From the NCBI RefSeq assembly GCF_002351485.1, contig NZ_NWMW01000002.1:992001-1056000 (forward strand): a stretch of DNA of 64,000 nt, in the 5' to 3' direction. The DNA comes from Sphingomonas spermidinifaciens (GTDB lineage Bacteria; Pseudomonadota; Alphaproteobacteria; Sphingomonadales; Sphingomonadaceae). A program made the position numbers and the translations under genes. Under the pieces are notes generated by a model. It did no database searches. It saw nothing but the letters and a program-made list of their open reading frames with translations, and was not told where the DNA came from. Positions 37,294 through 46,068 of the stretch are shown piece after piece. Position 1 is the stretch's first letter; each line of letters begins with the position of its first letter.

Positions 37294-37351
37294 TCGCCCC
37301 TCCTAATCGTATGGGTTGAGACTATCCTGCATTGGGCGCATAGCCGCGGCC

Positions 37352-40300
37352 ATGCTGAGCAAAAAAGGCACGACGCCGGCCAAGGCGATCGCAGCGCGCT
37401 TCTTCGACGGAGCGCTTCCGGGGGAGACTGAAGGCCTCGACAAGGCCGAGCGCGCTGACGCGGCGGGCTTCGTGACGGCGGCGGCGGCGACGCGCCCGCC
37501 CGGTCGCCCGGCAATCGCGATCGACACCTTTGCGCGCGGCGACCGGCGGCGGATGCGCCTCGCGGTCATCAACGACGATATGCCGTTCCTCGTCGATTCG
37601 ATCGCCGCCACCATCGGCGCGGTCGGGGCGCCGATCGAGCGGCTGGTTCACCCGGTGCTGCGCGTCACCCGCGATAAGGGCGGCGCGCTGGTCAACATCG
37701 ACGATGACGGCACGCCCGAATCGATGGTCTATATCGAGATGGACCGCCTCGACGCGAAGGAGCGGCGCGAGCTGGTCGAGGACCTCGAACGCAATCTCGC
37801 GCATGTCCGCCGCGCCGTCGCCGACTGGCCCAAGCTGCAGCAGGCGCTCGCCGCCGATGCCGATCGGACTGAGGATGACGAGGGCGCGGCGCTGCTGCGC
37901 TGGTTCCTCGACGGCAACATGACGCTGCTCGGGCATGAATGCTGGGACGTCGAGGGCAAGGTCCGCGACGCGATCGGCATCGCCGCCGAGACGCTCGAGA
38001 CGCCGCTCCTCGCCGAGGCGTCGCGCGGGCTTGCCGCCGAGTATTTCGCCAAGGGGGGGCGCGCGCCGCTGCTCCTCAAGTCGAACTGCATCTCGACCGT
38101 CCATCGCCGCGTGCCGCTCGACCTCATCCTGCTGCCGATCTTTAGGGGCGAGCAGGTCACCGGCCTCTCGATCCATGCGGGCCTGTGGACGAGTGCGGCG
38201 CTGCATTCGCCGCCGCATGAGGTGCCGCTGCTTCGCCGCAGCCTGAAGGCGCTGACGGGCAAGTTCGGCTTCGATCCGCGCGGCCATACCGGCAAGGCGA
38301 TGGCGCATGCGCTGACAGAGCTGCCGCACGACCTGACGGCCGCGTTCGACCAGGATGCGCTGGAGACGCTGGTCCTGACCGCGATGTCGATCGCCGACCG
38401 GCCGCGGCCCAAGCTGGTGCTCGTCCGTTCGACGCTGGGGCGGCATCTGTTCGGCTTCGTCTGGCTGCCGCGCGACGAGCTGACCACCGGGCGGCGCGAG
38501 GCGATCGGCGTCATGCTGGCGGAGGCGGCGAACGCCTCGCTGCTCAGCTGGTCGATCAGCCTTGAGGACGGGGAGGTGGCGCTGATCCGCTACACCCTCG
38601 ATCTGCGCGGGTCGGGGCGGATGCCCGACGCGGCGGCGCTCGACGACCGCTTGGTGCGGATGATGCGCGGCTGGTCGGCGGCGGTCGAGGCGGCGCTGGT
38701 CGATCTGGTCGGTAGCGGCCGCGCAGCGCGGCTGGCGCTGCGGCATGCAGGCACCTTCCCGGTCAACTACCGCAACGCCTTCAGCCCCGAAGAGGCCGCG
38801 CAGGACGTGCTGCGCATCGCCGAGCTGGAGCAGGACGAAGACCGGCAGGTCCGAATCCTTGCCGACGACAACCCCGATGACGGCCGCTTCCGCATCAAGA
38901 TCTATCGCCGCGGCGGCGCGCTGCCTTTGTCGGATGCGGTGCCGGTGCTCGAGAATTTCGGTTTCCGCGTGATCGCCGAGCTGCCGACGCTGCTCGACGG
39001 CGAGGGTGAGATCGTCATCCACGACTTCTATGTCGAGGTGCCCGGCGCCCCGCAGGCCGAAAAGCAGCTCGACCATCCGATGGTCGAGGGCGCGATCCAG
39101 GCGGTGCTGGAGAACCGGGCCGAGAACGATGCCTTCAACCGGCTGGTGGTCGAGAGCGGCATCTCGCCACTGTCGGTCGTCCTCTATCGCGCGTGGTTCC
39201 GATATCTGCGCCAGACCGGCCTCGCTTACGGGCTCGGCACCGTGGTCGATGCGCTGCGGCGTGCGCCCAAGGTTGCGGCCGGCCTGATCGCGCACTTCTC
39301 TGCCGCGCACGATCCCTCGCGCGCCGAGGGGCGCGAGGCGGCGATCGAGAAGGCAGCGAAGACGATCGAGAGCGGCCTCGACGCCGTCTCGGCGATCGAC
39401 GACGACCGCATCCTGCGCGCGCTCCGCGGCGTCGTCGCCGCGACGCTTCGTACCAACGCCTTCGCACCGGCGGCGGACGAGGCGCTGGCGTTCAAGCTCG
39501 ATTCGGCCAAGGTGCCGGGCCTGCCGCTGCCGCTCCCCTGGCGCGAGATCTTCGTCTACAGCCCGCGTGTCGAGGGCATCCACCTGCGCGCCGGCCCCGT
39601 CGCGCGCGGTGGCCTTCGCTGGTCGGATCGGCGCGACGACTTCCGCACCGAGATCCTCGGGCTGATGAAGGCGCAGCGCGTCAAGAACGCCGTCATCGTG
39701 CCGACCGGCGCCAAGGGTGGCTTCTACCCCAAGCAGCTGCCCCCCGCGTCGGATCGTGAGGCGTGGCTGGCCGAGGGGACGGAGAGCTATCGCATCTTCA
39801 TCCGCTCGCTCCTGTCGATCACCGACAATATCGTCGAGGGCCGCGTCGTCCATCCCGACAGCGTCGTGATCCATGACGGCGAGGACCCCTATTTCGTCGT
39901 CGCCGCCGACAAGGGCACGGCAAGCTTCAGCGACGTCGCCAACGCGATCGCGCAGGAGCGCGGCTTCTGGCTTGGCGATGCCTTCGCCAGCGGCGGGTCG
40001 AAGGGCTATGACCACAAGGCGATGGGCATCACCGCCAAGGGCGGCTGGGTGTCGGTGCAGCGCCACTTCCTTGAAATGGGCGTCGACGTGCAGACGCAGT
40101 CGATCGACGTCGTCGGCTGCGGCGACATGTCGGGCGACGTGTTCGGCAACGGGATGCTTCTGTCGAAGGCGATCCGCCTGCGCGCGGCGTTCGACCATCG
40201 CCACATCTTCCTCGATCCCGACCCCGACCCGGCGGCCAGCTGGGCCGAGCGCGACCGGCTGTTCCAGCTGCCGCGGTCAAGCTGGGCGGACTATGACCCT

Positions 40301-41980
40301 TCGCTCATTTCCAAGGGCGGCGGCGTCTTCGCGCGGACCGAAAAGTCGATCAAGCTGTCGAAGCAGGTCCGCGAGCTGCTGGGCATCGACGACGCCGAAC
40401 TTGACCCCACCAGCCTGATCGGCGCGATCCTGAAGGCGCCCGTCGACCTCATCTGGTTCGGCGGCATCGGCACTTACATCAAGGCAGGGCACGAGAATAA
40501 TGCAGAGGTCGGCGACCCCGCCAACGACCGGCTTCGCGTCAATGCCGAACAGGTGCGCGCCAAGGCGATCGGCGAGGGCGCGAACCTTGGCGTGACCCAG
40601 GCCGCGCGGATCGCGTTCGCAGCGAAGGGCGGGCGGATCAACACCGACTTCATCGACAATTCGGCGGGCGTCGATTGTTCAGACAACGAGGTCAACATCA
40701 AGATCGCGCTCAACCGCGAAGTGACCGAGGGCCGGCTGAAGCTCGCGAAGCGCGACGACCTGCTCGTGTCGATGACCGACGAGGTGTCGGACCTGGTGCT
40801 GGAGGACAACCGGCTCCAGACGCTCGCGCTCTCCTTCATGGAGAATGACGGGTCGGTGGCGGTGCCGAGCTATGTCCGCGTAATCGAGATCCTGGAGGCG
40901 AGTGGCCGGCTCGATCGCGCGGTCGAGGGTCTGGGCACCAACGAGGACATGCTTCGCGTCGCCCAGGAAGGTCGCGGCCTCACCCGGCCCGAGCTGGCCG
41001 TGTTGCTGGCGAGCGCCAAGCTCGCGCTGCAGGACGCGATCGAGCAGGCCGAGCTGGGGCAGGACCCCGAGCTCGAACCCGACCTGATGGCCGCCTTCCC
41101 CCGGCCGATGCAGAAGAAGTTCGCTGACGCGATCCGCCAGCATCGCCTGCGGAACGAGATCGTCGCGACCAAGCTCGCCAACCGCGTCGTCAATCGCCTC
41201 GGCGTCCTCCACCCCTTCGAGCTGGCCGAGGAGGAAGGCGCGGGGATGGCCGACATTGCCGGAATGTTCGTCGTCGCCGAGCGGTTGTTCGGCCTGCCCG
41301 CGCTCTGGGAAGCGATCGAAACGACCGACATGCCCGAGGGCGCGCGGCTTGCGCTACTCGAGGAAGTGGCGGTCGCGACCCGGTCGCAGATCGCCGACCT
41401 GCTCCGCATCGCCGCCCCCGGCACGCAGCCGGGCGAGGTGATCGCGCGGCTGAAGCCCGGCATCGCCAGCCTCGACCGGCAGACGCGCGAACTGTTGCTC
41501 GAAGAGGCCAGCGCGCAATCGGCACGCATCTCCGATCGGCTGGAGGCTGCGGGGGCGCCCGCCGCGCTGGTCAGGAAGGTCGTGCGCATCTTCGAGCTCG
41601 ACGGTGCGGTGGGCCTCGCCGACCTCAGCCAGCGGCTGGGGACCGAGGAGGCGGTGCTGACGCGCGCCTTCACGCATCTGGGGCATGCGCTCGGGCTCGA
41701 CTGGGCACAGGCCAATGCCGCGCGCGTCGCGTCGGGGGATCCGTGGGAGCGGCTGTTGATCGCCGGCCTCGCGCGCGATTTCCAGCAGCTTCGCCTCGAC
41801 TTCCTGTCGCGGCAGGACGCCTGCGATCCGCAGGCGGCGGTGGAAGCGTGGCTCGCGGCGAACCGCGCACGGGTCGATCAGTTCGCCGCGCTCGTGGCGC
41901 GTGCTCGCCGGGCGCCGAGCCCCAGCGCCGCGATGCTGGCGCAGATCGCGGGGCAGGCGCGCGTGCTGTTGGGACGATAG
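37352..41980 (+). CDS. gdhB: NAD-specific glutamate dehydrogenase, large (GDH-180) type
   Basis: A 1542-residue enzyme that deaminates glutamate to 2-oxoglutarate with NAD+. Its length and layout fit the ~180-kDa class: an N-terminal regulatory half with ACT-like modules (DMPFLVDSIAATIGAVGAP, LPTLLDGEGEIVIHDFYVEV), then the catalytic core. Core motifs are HLRAGPVARGGLRWSDRRDD, MKAQRVKNAVIVPTGAKGG (catalytic Lys), DSVVIHDGEDPYFVVAADKG, GCGDMSGDVFGNGML, the NAD-binding GEGANLGVTQAAR, and STDFIDNSAGV-like NTDFIDNSAGVDCSDNEVNI. The ATG at 37352 follows a weak ribosome binding site. It is probably cotranscribed with the PAS-like gene. Confidence 0.96.
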   Translation: MLSKKGTTPAKAIAARFFDGALPGETEGLDKAERADAAGFVTAAAATRPPGRPAIAIDTFARGDRRRMRLAVINDDMPFLVDSIAATIGAVGAPIERLVHPVLRVTRDKGGALVNIDDDGTPESMVYIEMDRLDAKERRELVEDLERNLAHVRRAVADWPKLQQALAADADRTEDDEGAALLRWFLDGNMTLLGHECWDVEGKVRDAIGIAAETLETPLLAEASRGLAAEYFAKGGRAPLLLKSNCISTVHRRVPLDLILLPIFRGEQVTGLSIHAGLWTSAALHSPPHEVPLLRRSLKALTGKFGFDPRGHTGKAMAHALTELPHDLTAAFDQDALETLVLTAMSIADRPRPKLVLVRSTLGRHLFGFVWLPRDELTTGRREAIGVMLAEAANASLLSWSISLEDGEVALIRYTLDLRGSGRMPDAAALDDRLVRMMRGWSAAVEAALVDLVGSGRAARLALRHAGTFPVNYRNAFSPEEAAQDVLRIAELEQDEDRQVRILADDNPDDGRFRIKIYRRGGALPLSDAVPVLENFGFRVIAELPTLLDGEGEIVIHDFYVEVPGAPQAEKQLDHPMVEGAIQAVLENRAENDAFNRLVVESGISPLSVVLYRAWFRYLRQTGLAYGLGTVVDALRRAPKVAAGLIAHFSAAHDPSRAEGREAAIEKAAKTIESGLDAVSAIDDDRILRALRGVVAATLRTNAFAPAADEALAFKLDSAKVPGLPLPLPWREIFVYSPRVEGIHLRAGPVARGGLRWSDRRDDFRTEILGLMKAQRVKNAVIVPTGAKGGFYPKQLPPASDREAWLAEGTESYRIFIRSLLSITDNIVEGRVVHPDSVVIHDGEDPYFVVAADKGTASFSDVANAIAQERGFWLGDAFASGGSKGYDHKAMGITAKGGWVSVQRHFLEMGVDVQTQSIDVVGCGDMSGDVFGNGMLLSKAIRLRAAFDHRHIFLDPDPDPAASWAERDRLFQLPRSSWADYDPSLISKGGGVFARTEKSIKLSKQVRELLGIDDAELDPTSLIGAILKAPVDLIWFGGIGTYIKAGHENNAEVGDPANDRLRVNAEQVRAKAIGEGANLGVTQAARIAFAAKGGRINTDFIDNSAGVDCSDNEVNIKIALNREVTEGRLKLAKRDDLLVSMTDEVSDLVLEDNRLQTLALSFMENDGSVAVPSYVRVIEILEASGRLDRAVEGLGTNEDMLRVAQEGRGLTRPELAVLLASAKLALQDAIEQAELGQDPELEPDLMAAFPRPMQKKFADAIRQHRLRNEIVATKLANRVVNRLGVLHPFELAEEEGAGMADIAGMFVVAERLFGLPALWEAIETTDMPEGARLALLEEVAVATRSQIADLLRIAAPGTQPGEVIARLKPGIASLDRQTRELLLEEASAQSARISDRLEAAGAPAALVRKVVRIFELDGAVGLADLSQRLGTEEAVLTRAFTHLGHALGLDWAQANAARVASGDPWERLLIAGLARDFQQLRLDFLSRQDACDPQAAVEAWLAANRARVDQFAALVARARRAPSPSAAMLAQIAGQARVLLGR

Positions 41981-42044
41981 GCGCGGTCAAGCTCCAACCG
42001 GTCGTAACATCCTGTCGATCTAACCTGCATCAGAAATAATTTGT

Positions 42045-42072
42045 TGCGTTGCGGTACGAGTATCGCAACGCA
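42045..42072 (+). other. 12-bp intergenic hairpin
   Basis: TGCGTTGCGGTA pairs with TATCGCAACGCA around a CGAG tetraloop (one G-U pair), 65 nt past the glutamate dehydrogenase stop. It is followed by a pyrimidine-rich but not T-only stretch. It may be the end of the gdh transcript or part of the leader of the small genes that follow. Confidence 0.5.
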
Positions 42073-42163
42073 GCACTTCTTAGCTTCCCCCGTGACGCTG
42101 GCGCTGCCGTAGCGTCGGGTGGGCGCCGCGCGGCGTCCGCCTTCATCTAGGGGAAGGCTCAAC

Positions 42164-42295
42164 GTGTTCGACTTCATCGACTTTACGACCATGCTGACGC
42201 AGTTCGGACCATCGTGGAACGACGCCGCAAGTGTGCTCGTCGTTGCGCTCGCGCTGGGGCTCGGCGTCGCCGTCGAGCTCTTGCGGCCGCGTTGA
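42164..42295 (+). CDS. 43-residue membrane peptide
   Basis: A short gene starting GTG at 42164, supported by GGGAAGG (42151-42157) six nt upstream. The product begins MFDFIDFTTMLTQFGPSWND and ends with one hydrophobic segment (~23-40, SVLVVALALGLGVAVELL) followed by RPR, so it is a C-terminally anchored or single-span peptide with the positive end inside. I do not recognise a family. It lies 30 bp before the next gene, a small lipoprotein, and both have good ribosome binding sites, so they are probably cotranscribed. Confidence 0.65.
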   Translation: MFDFIDFTTMLTQFGPSWNDAASVLVVALALGLGVAVELLRPR

Positions 42296-42325
42296 GCTCT
42301 CCCCCGGCTCAAGGAGAAATGGCGG

Positions 42326-42793
42326 ATGCGGATGACGATGCTGATGGGGGTGATGACGGGGGCGTTGATGCTGAGCGCGTGCGGGACGAGCGACGCATCG
42401 AGTTACGACGGCGGCACGGTGGTGCTGCGCAACCTGGCCGAGACCGAGGTGGCGGCGCCCAAACCGGCGCGGCTCGACATCGTCGGCGATCTCATTCCCA
42501 CACCATCGGACACGCGATCCGATTATTATCTGCTCCGTCACCGCACGACGCTGGCCGGCACCAGCATCGCGATCATCCGGCAGGAGCATGACGACCGTGT
42601 CGCCTACGCCCGAACCGAGGTGGATTGCGGGCGGCGGCTGTTCCACGTCGTCGGAGTCGCCTCGACCCGCGGCCGGGTGGAGAGCGACGTCGCGCATGAC
42701 GGTCCGCTCCGCTCGATCAGCGGCTTGCCCCTCCGCGAGGAGCTGGCGCGGTATGTGTGCGATCGGTCGGGCACGCCGCTGGCGGGGGCTTAG
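42326..42793 (+). CDS. Small lipoprotein of unknown function
   Basis: A 155-residue predicted lipoprotein: a methionine-rich signal peptide with lipobox MLSAC (GALMLSACGTS) at ~residue 19, then a mature domain with no recognised fold. Visible features are KPARLDIVGDLIPTPSDTRS, YYLLRHRTTLAGTSIAIIRQ and two further cysteines (EVDCGRRLFH, RYVCDRSG) that could pair in the periplasm. AAGGAG at 42311-42316 lies 9 nt before the ATG. It follows the 43-residue membrane peptide closely. Confidence 0.75.
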   Translation: MRMTMLMGVMTGALMLSACGTSDASSYDGGTVVLRNLAETEVAAPKPARLDIVGDLIPTPSDTRSDYYLLRHRTTLAGTSIAIIRQEHDDRVAYARTEVDCGRRLFHVVGVASTRGRVESDVAHDGPLRSISGLPLREELARYVCDRSGTPLAGA

Positions 42794-42883
42794 GAACACC
42801 AGCACCGTTCGTGCCCAGTAGCGCCCGTCAGGGCGCATATCGAAAGCTCGTATCGAGGTATTTGGCACTCGCGGCGGGCGATC

Positions 42884-42925
42884 CCTCGATACGCCGGCTC
42901 GCGCCGGCTACTCGGGACGAACGGG
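42884..42925. repeat. REP-like element between convergent genes
   Basis: The stretch CCTCGATACGCCGGC...CTACTCGGGACGAACGGG has a GCCGGC/GCCGGC stem with a TCGC loop. This CTCGATACGCC...CTACTCGG form is one I recall as dispersed in sphingomonad genomes. A related half-copy (CTCGTATCGAG) lies upstream at 42847-42857. Confidence 0.6.
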
Positions 42926-42937
42926 AGGGATCGGGAG

Positions 42938-44251
42938 TCAGCCCTTCTTCAGCACGTCGAGCGCCGCCGCGGTCATCGCTTCCGCGGCCGTCGCGATCAC
43001 CTTCTCGGCATCGGGCGCCCAATTCGGGCTGTGGAGGGAGGGGAGCGCCGCGCCGCCCGCCTGTGCCGCATCCCACTTGGCCTGCGGCACGCCGCCGACC
43101 CAGAAGAGCAGGCTCTGCACCCCCGCCTTGTCGGCGAGATAGTAGCGGCTGAAATCCTCGCCCACCATCGCCGCGGGCACGCCGGCGACGCGGCCCTTGC
43201 CGAAGCGAGCCTCGAACAACCCGCGCATGCGGCCGCTCAGCGGATCGGTGTTGAAGGTCGCGGGCGTCGCATTGGGGCGGACCGTCATCACCGGCATCCG
43301 GTCCTCGGGCACGCCGCTCGCAATCGCCTCGCCTCGAGCGATGCGGGCGATGCCGTCGAGAAGGAGCTTGCGCGTCTTTTCCTCGTAACTGCGCACGGTG
43401 ATGAGCAGCGTCGCCTCGTCGCCGATGACATTGTGACTGGTGCCCGCGCGAAAGCTGCCGACCGTCACCACCGCGGGCGATTGCGGGTCGCTCTCGCGGC
43501 TGACCAGCGTCTGGAGCGCCATGACGATCTTGGCGCCGAGCACGACGGGATCGCGCGTGCCGCTGGGATAGGCGCCGTGCCCGCCGACGCCGCGCACGGT
43601 GAGATCGACCGAATCGACCGTCGCGAGCGCGAAGCCAGGCCGCACCCCGATCGTGCCCGCGGGCAGCGAGGCGCTGTCGTGGAAGGCGAGCGCGACGTCG
43701 GGCTTGGGGAAGCGCGTATAGAGCCCGTCGTCGAGCATCGCCTTGGCGCCGAGCCCGCGCTCCTCGGCGGGCTGCGCGATCATGACGAGCGTGCCCGACC
43801 AGCGATCCTTCATCCGCGCGAGGTTGTTGAGCGTCCCCACCCAGCCCGCCATGTGCGTGTCGTGGCCGCAGGCATGCATGACCGCGGTCTCGGTACCCTC
43901 GGCCGTCGTCGCCCGCGCCTTCGAGGCGAAGGGCAGGCCCGTGGCCTCCGCGACCGGCAGCCCGTCCATGTCGGTGCGGATGAGGAGCGTCGGGCCGGGG
44001 CCGTTCTTCATCACCGCAACGACGCCGGTCTGGCCGACCCCGTCGGTCACGGTGAACCCCGCCTTTCGCGCCGCATCCGCCATCAGCTTGGCCGAGCGCT
44101 TCTCCTGAAAGGCGAGTTCGGGATTGGCGTGGAGGTCGCGATAGAGCGCGGTAAGCGCGGGCATCTGCGCCGCGGTGGCGTCACGCACGGGTTCCTGCGC
44201 GGCGGCGGGCATGGCGACGAGCGCGGCGAGCGGGATCAGCGAGCGGATCAT
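42938..44251 (-). CDS. Periplasmic M20 amidohydrolase (hippurate hydrolase/AbgB-like)
   Basis: A 437-residue zinc amidase with signal peptide (MIRSLIPLAALVAMPAAAQ). The M20D core has LHANPELAFQE, IRTDMDGLPVAEATG, HACGHDTHMAGWVG (metal ligands Cys/His/Asp), IAQPAEERGLGAKAML (catalytic Glu) and, near the end, MVGEDFSRYYL and LHSPNWAPDAE (final His ligand). It should release amino acids from N-acyl or aryl-amide conjugates, or peptides, in the periplasm. The start overlaps the upstream methyltransferase stop as ATGA, so the two are coupled. Confidence 0.91.
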   Translation of the reverse strand: MIRSLIPLAALVAMPAAAQEPVRDATAAQMPALTALYRDLHANPELAFQEKRSAKLMADAARKAGFTVTDGVGQTGVVAVMKNGPGPTLLIRTDMDGLPVAEATGLPFASKARATTAEGTETAVMHACGHDTHMAGWVGTLNNLARMKDRWSGTLVMIAQPAEERGLGAKAMLDDGLYTRFPKPDVALAFHDSASLPAGTIGVRPGFALATVDSVDLTVRGVGGHGAYPSGTRDPVVLGAKIVMALQTLVSRESDPQSPAVVTVGSFRAGTSHNVIGDEATLLITVRSYEEKTRKLLLDGIARIARGEAIASGVPEDRMPVMTVRPNATPATFNTDPLSGRMRGLFEARFGKGRVAGVPAAMVGEDFSRYYLADKAGVQSLLFWVGGVPQAKWDAAQAGGAALPSLHSPNWAPDAEKVIATAAEAMTAAALDVLKKG

Positions 44252-45099
44252 GCAGGACCTTCGGGACGGAGCGCGGCGGCGAGGCTGGCGGTGGCGCTGC
44301 CGCGGCGCGCGGGCTTGGGCTGGCTGGGATCGGGCGCCCAGCCGGTCAGGAAGACGATCTGGAACCGCTCGGTCACGCGGCCATCGGCATCGGCGCGCGC
44401 CGCGAACGCCTCGGCCGCGCGGGCGAGTGCAGTCCGGGTCAGCGGCGGCGTCTCCTTGAGGAGGTTGGTCGCCGCTATGCCGCGCAGATCCTCGATCAGC
44501 CGGCCGAGGCCCGCATAGCGCACCGCCAGCGGCTCGATATCGGCGACGGGCAGCGTCAGCCCGGCGCGCGACAGCAGGTCGCCCGCCGACCGCACGTCGA
44601 TCTGCGGATGGAGCCGCGCCACCGCCCGCGGCGCCTCCCCCTCGAGCAGCGCGGCGCGCAGCACCGGCAGGCTCCCCGCGCCGACGAACGCGCCGAGGAA
44701 CAGGCCGTCGGGCCTGAGCACCCGCCGCGCGAGCGCGAGCAGGCCGGGCACGTCGTTGACCTGATCGATCACCCCCGCCGACACCACGCAGTCGAAGCTG
44801 GCATCGGCGAAGGGGATCCGGTCCTCGTCGCCCTGAACGCCGCCGGTGGCCTTTGCAAAGGCGAAGCCCGCATCGAGACGCGCCACCCGCGCCCCGGGCG
44901 GAGGCATGAACGCCCCGTCGAAACTGCCGAGGTCGAGGAAATCGCGAAGCGGCCGCTGCACCGCCGCCAGCCGCTCCTCGATCCCCTCCAGCATCGCCGC
45001 GCGCAGGAAGTCGTGCGCGGCATAGCCGGGCACGGCGCGATCGCGGCGAGCCCGGCGCGCCGAGCGCGAGAAGAGTTCGGGGGGCGGAACGCTCGCCAT
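44248..45099 (-). CDS. SAM-dependent methyltransferase (NDUFAF5/BioC-like)
   Basis: A 283-residue class I methyltransferase. The N-terminal part (PELFSRSARRARRDRAV) matches the start of NDUFAF5-type proteins, which hydroxylate an arginine of complex I subunit NDUFS7 rather than methylate. The SAM pocket is FLDLGSFDGAF, with D..RIPFADASFDCVVSAGVI and LRRPDGLFLG-like LRPDGLFLGAFVGAG. BioC is the alternative. Its neighbour on the other strand is comF, a common alphaproteobacterial arrangement. The end overlaps the M20 gene start. Confidence 0.83.
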   Translation of the reverse strand: MASVPPPELFSRSARRARRDRAVPGYAAHDFLRAAMLEGIEERLAAVQRPLRDFLDLGSFDGAFMPPPGARVARLDAGFAFAKATGGVQGDEDRIPFADASFDCVVSAGVIDQVNDVPGLLALARRVLRPDGLFLGAFVGAGSLPVLRAALLEGEAPRAVARLHPQIDVRSAGDLLSRAGLTLPVADIEPLAVRYAGLGRLIEDLRGIAATNLLKETPPLTRTALARAAEAFAARADADGRVTERFQIVFLTGWAPDPSQPKPARRGSATASLAAALRPEGPA

Positions 45100-45143
45100 C
45101 GCCGGCGCTTGTGCGCCGCGGCGGCGGGTCGCACAAGGGGGCG

Positions 45144-45779
45144 ATGCGGGGGATCGTCACTGCCGCCGGTCGCCTGGCGATCGACTTCGCGCTGCCGCCG
45201 CGCTGCCCGGCGTGCGCGGCGGTGACGGGCGAGGCGCATCGCTTCTGCGCCGCGTGCTGGCAGGGCCTCGACTTTCTGCCGGACGGGGGCGGGCCGGTGC
45301 GCGCGGCCGTCGCCTATGGCCCGGTCGCGCGCGAGGTGCTGCTCAAGCTCAAATATGCGCGGCGGCTGGGCCATGCCGAACCGATCGCCGCGGCGATGCA
45401 GCGGCTGCTGCCCGCCGATGCCCACCTCATCGTGCCCGTGCCGCTCGCGCGCTGGCGGCTCTGGTCGCGCGGCTATAACCAGGCGGGCCTCATCGCGGCG
45501 TCGCTGTCGCGGACGAGCGGCGTGTCGGCGCGCTACGACCTGCTCGTCCGCACGCGCTCGACGCCGGTGCTGCGCGGCCTCGGCCCGGCGGCGCGGCGGC
45601 GCGCGGTGGCGGGGGCGTTCGCGGTGCGCGAGGCGCTTGGCGATCGGCACGTGGTGCTCGTCGACGATGTCCATACCACCGGCGCGACCACCGACGGATG
45701 CGCCGCGGTGCTCGAGGCGGCGGGCGCGCGCGTCACGACGCTGGTCTTCGCGAGGGTGCTTGCCGGACCGGACGATTGA
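45144..45779 (+). CDS. comF: ComF-family phosphoribosyltransferase-like protein
   Basis: A 211-residue protein with the ComF layout: an N-terminal zinc-ribbon-like segment (PPRCPACAAVTGEAHRFCAAC) and a C-terminal type I phosphoribosyltransferase fold, with the PRPP loop VVLVDDVHTTGATTDGC and the RGYNQAGLIA motif. ComF functions in uptake of transforming DNA in competent bacteria, though its biochemical activity remains unsettled. ATG 45144 is chosen with AAGGGGG just upstream. It heads the set comF-grxC-nitrilase-DUF1178. Confidence 0.9.
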   Translation: MRGIVTAAGRLAIDFALPPRCPACAAVTGEAHRFCAACWQGLDFLPDGGGPVRAAVAYGPVAREVLLKLKYARRLGHAEPIAAAMQRLLPADAHLIVPVPLARWRLWSRGYNQAGLIAASLSRTSGVSARYDLLVRTRSTPVLRGLGPAARRRAVAGAFAVREALGDRHVVLVDDVHTTGATTDGCAAVLEAAGARVTTLVFARVLAGPDD

Positions 45780-45810
45780 CAAGCGCGCCCTCGCTTTCCA
45801 CGTCAGCGGC

Positions 45811-46068
45811 ATGGCAGCGGTCGAAATCTATACCAAGGCGTGGTGTCCCTATTGCACGCGCGCCAAGCGACTCCTCGCGCAGAAGGGCGCGGCGTTCGAG
45901 GAGATCGACATCACCATGGGCGGGCCCCGGCGCGCCGAGATGATCGATCGCGCGAACGGCAGGACGACGGTGCCGCAGATCTTCATCGACGGGGCGCATG
46001 TCGGCGGCTCGGACGACTTGGCCGCGCTCGATCGCGAAGGGCGGCTCGACGCGCTCCTCGCCGCGTGA
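45811..46068 (+). CDS. grxC: Glutaredoxin 3
   Basis: An 85-residue dithiol glutaredoxin that reduces disulfides and mixed disulfides with glutathione. It has the WCPYC active site (residues 11-15), the cis-Pro segment RTTVPQIFIDG and the GGSDDLAAL glutathione-binding turn. The length fits the GrxC class. It lies 31 bp after comF and its stop overlaps the following gene's GTG (GTGA). Confidence 0.95.
   Translation: MAAVEIYTKAWCPYCTRAKRLLAQKGAAFEEIDITMGGPRRAEMIDRANGRTTVPQIFIDGAHVGGSDDLAALDREGRLDALLAA

Noticed and set aside
37322..40204. A 960-codon minus-strand open frame inside glutamate dehydrogenase
   Set aside because: It is antisense to a fully motif-supported enzyme; its Arg/Asp/Gln-rich composition is the usual shadow of GC-rich codon usage.
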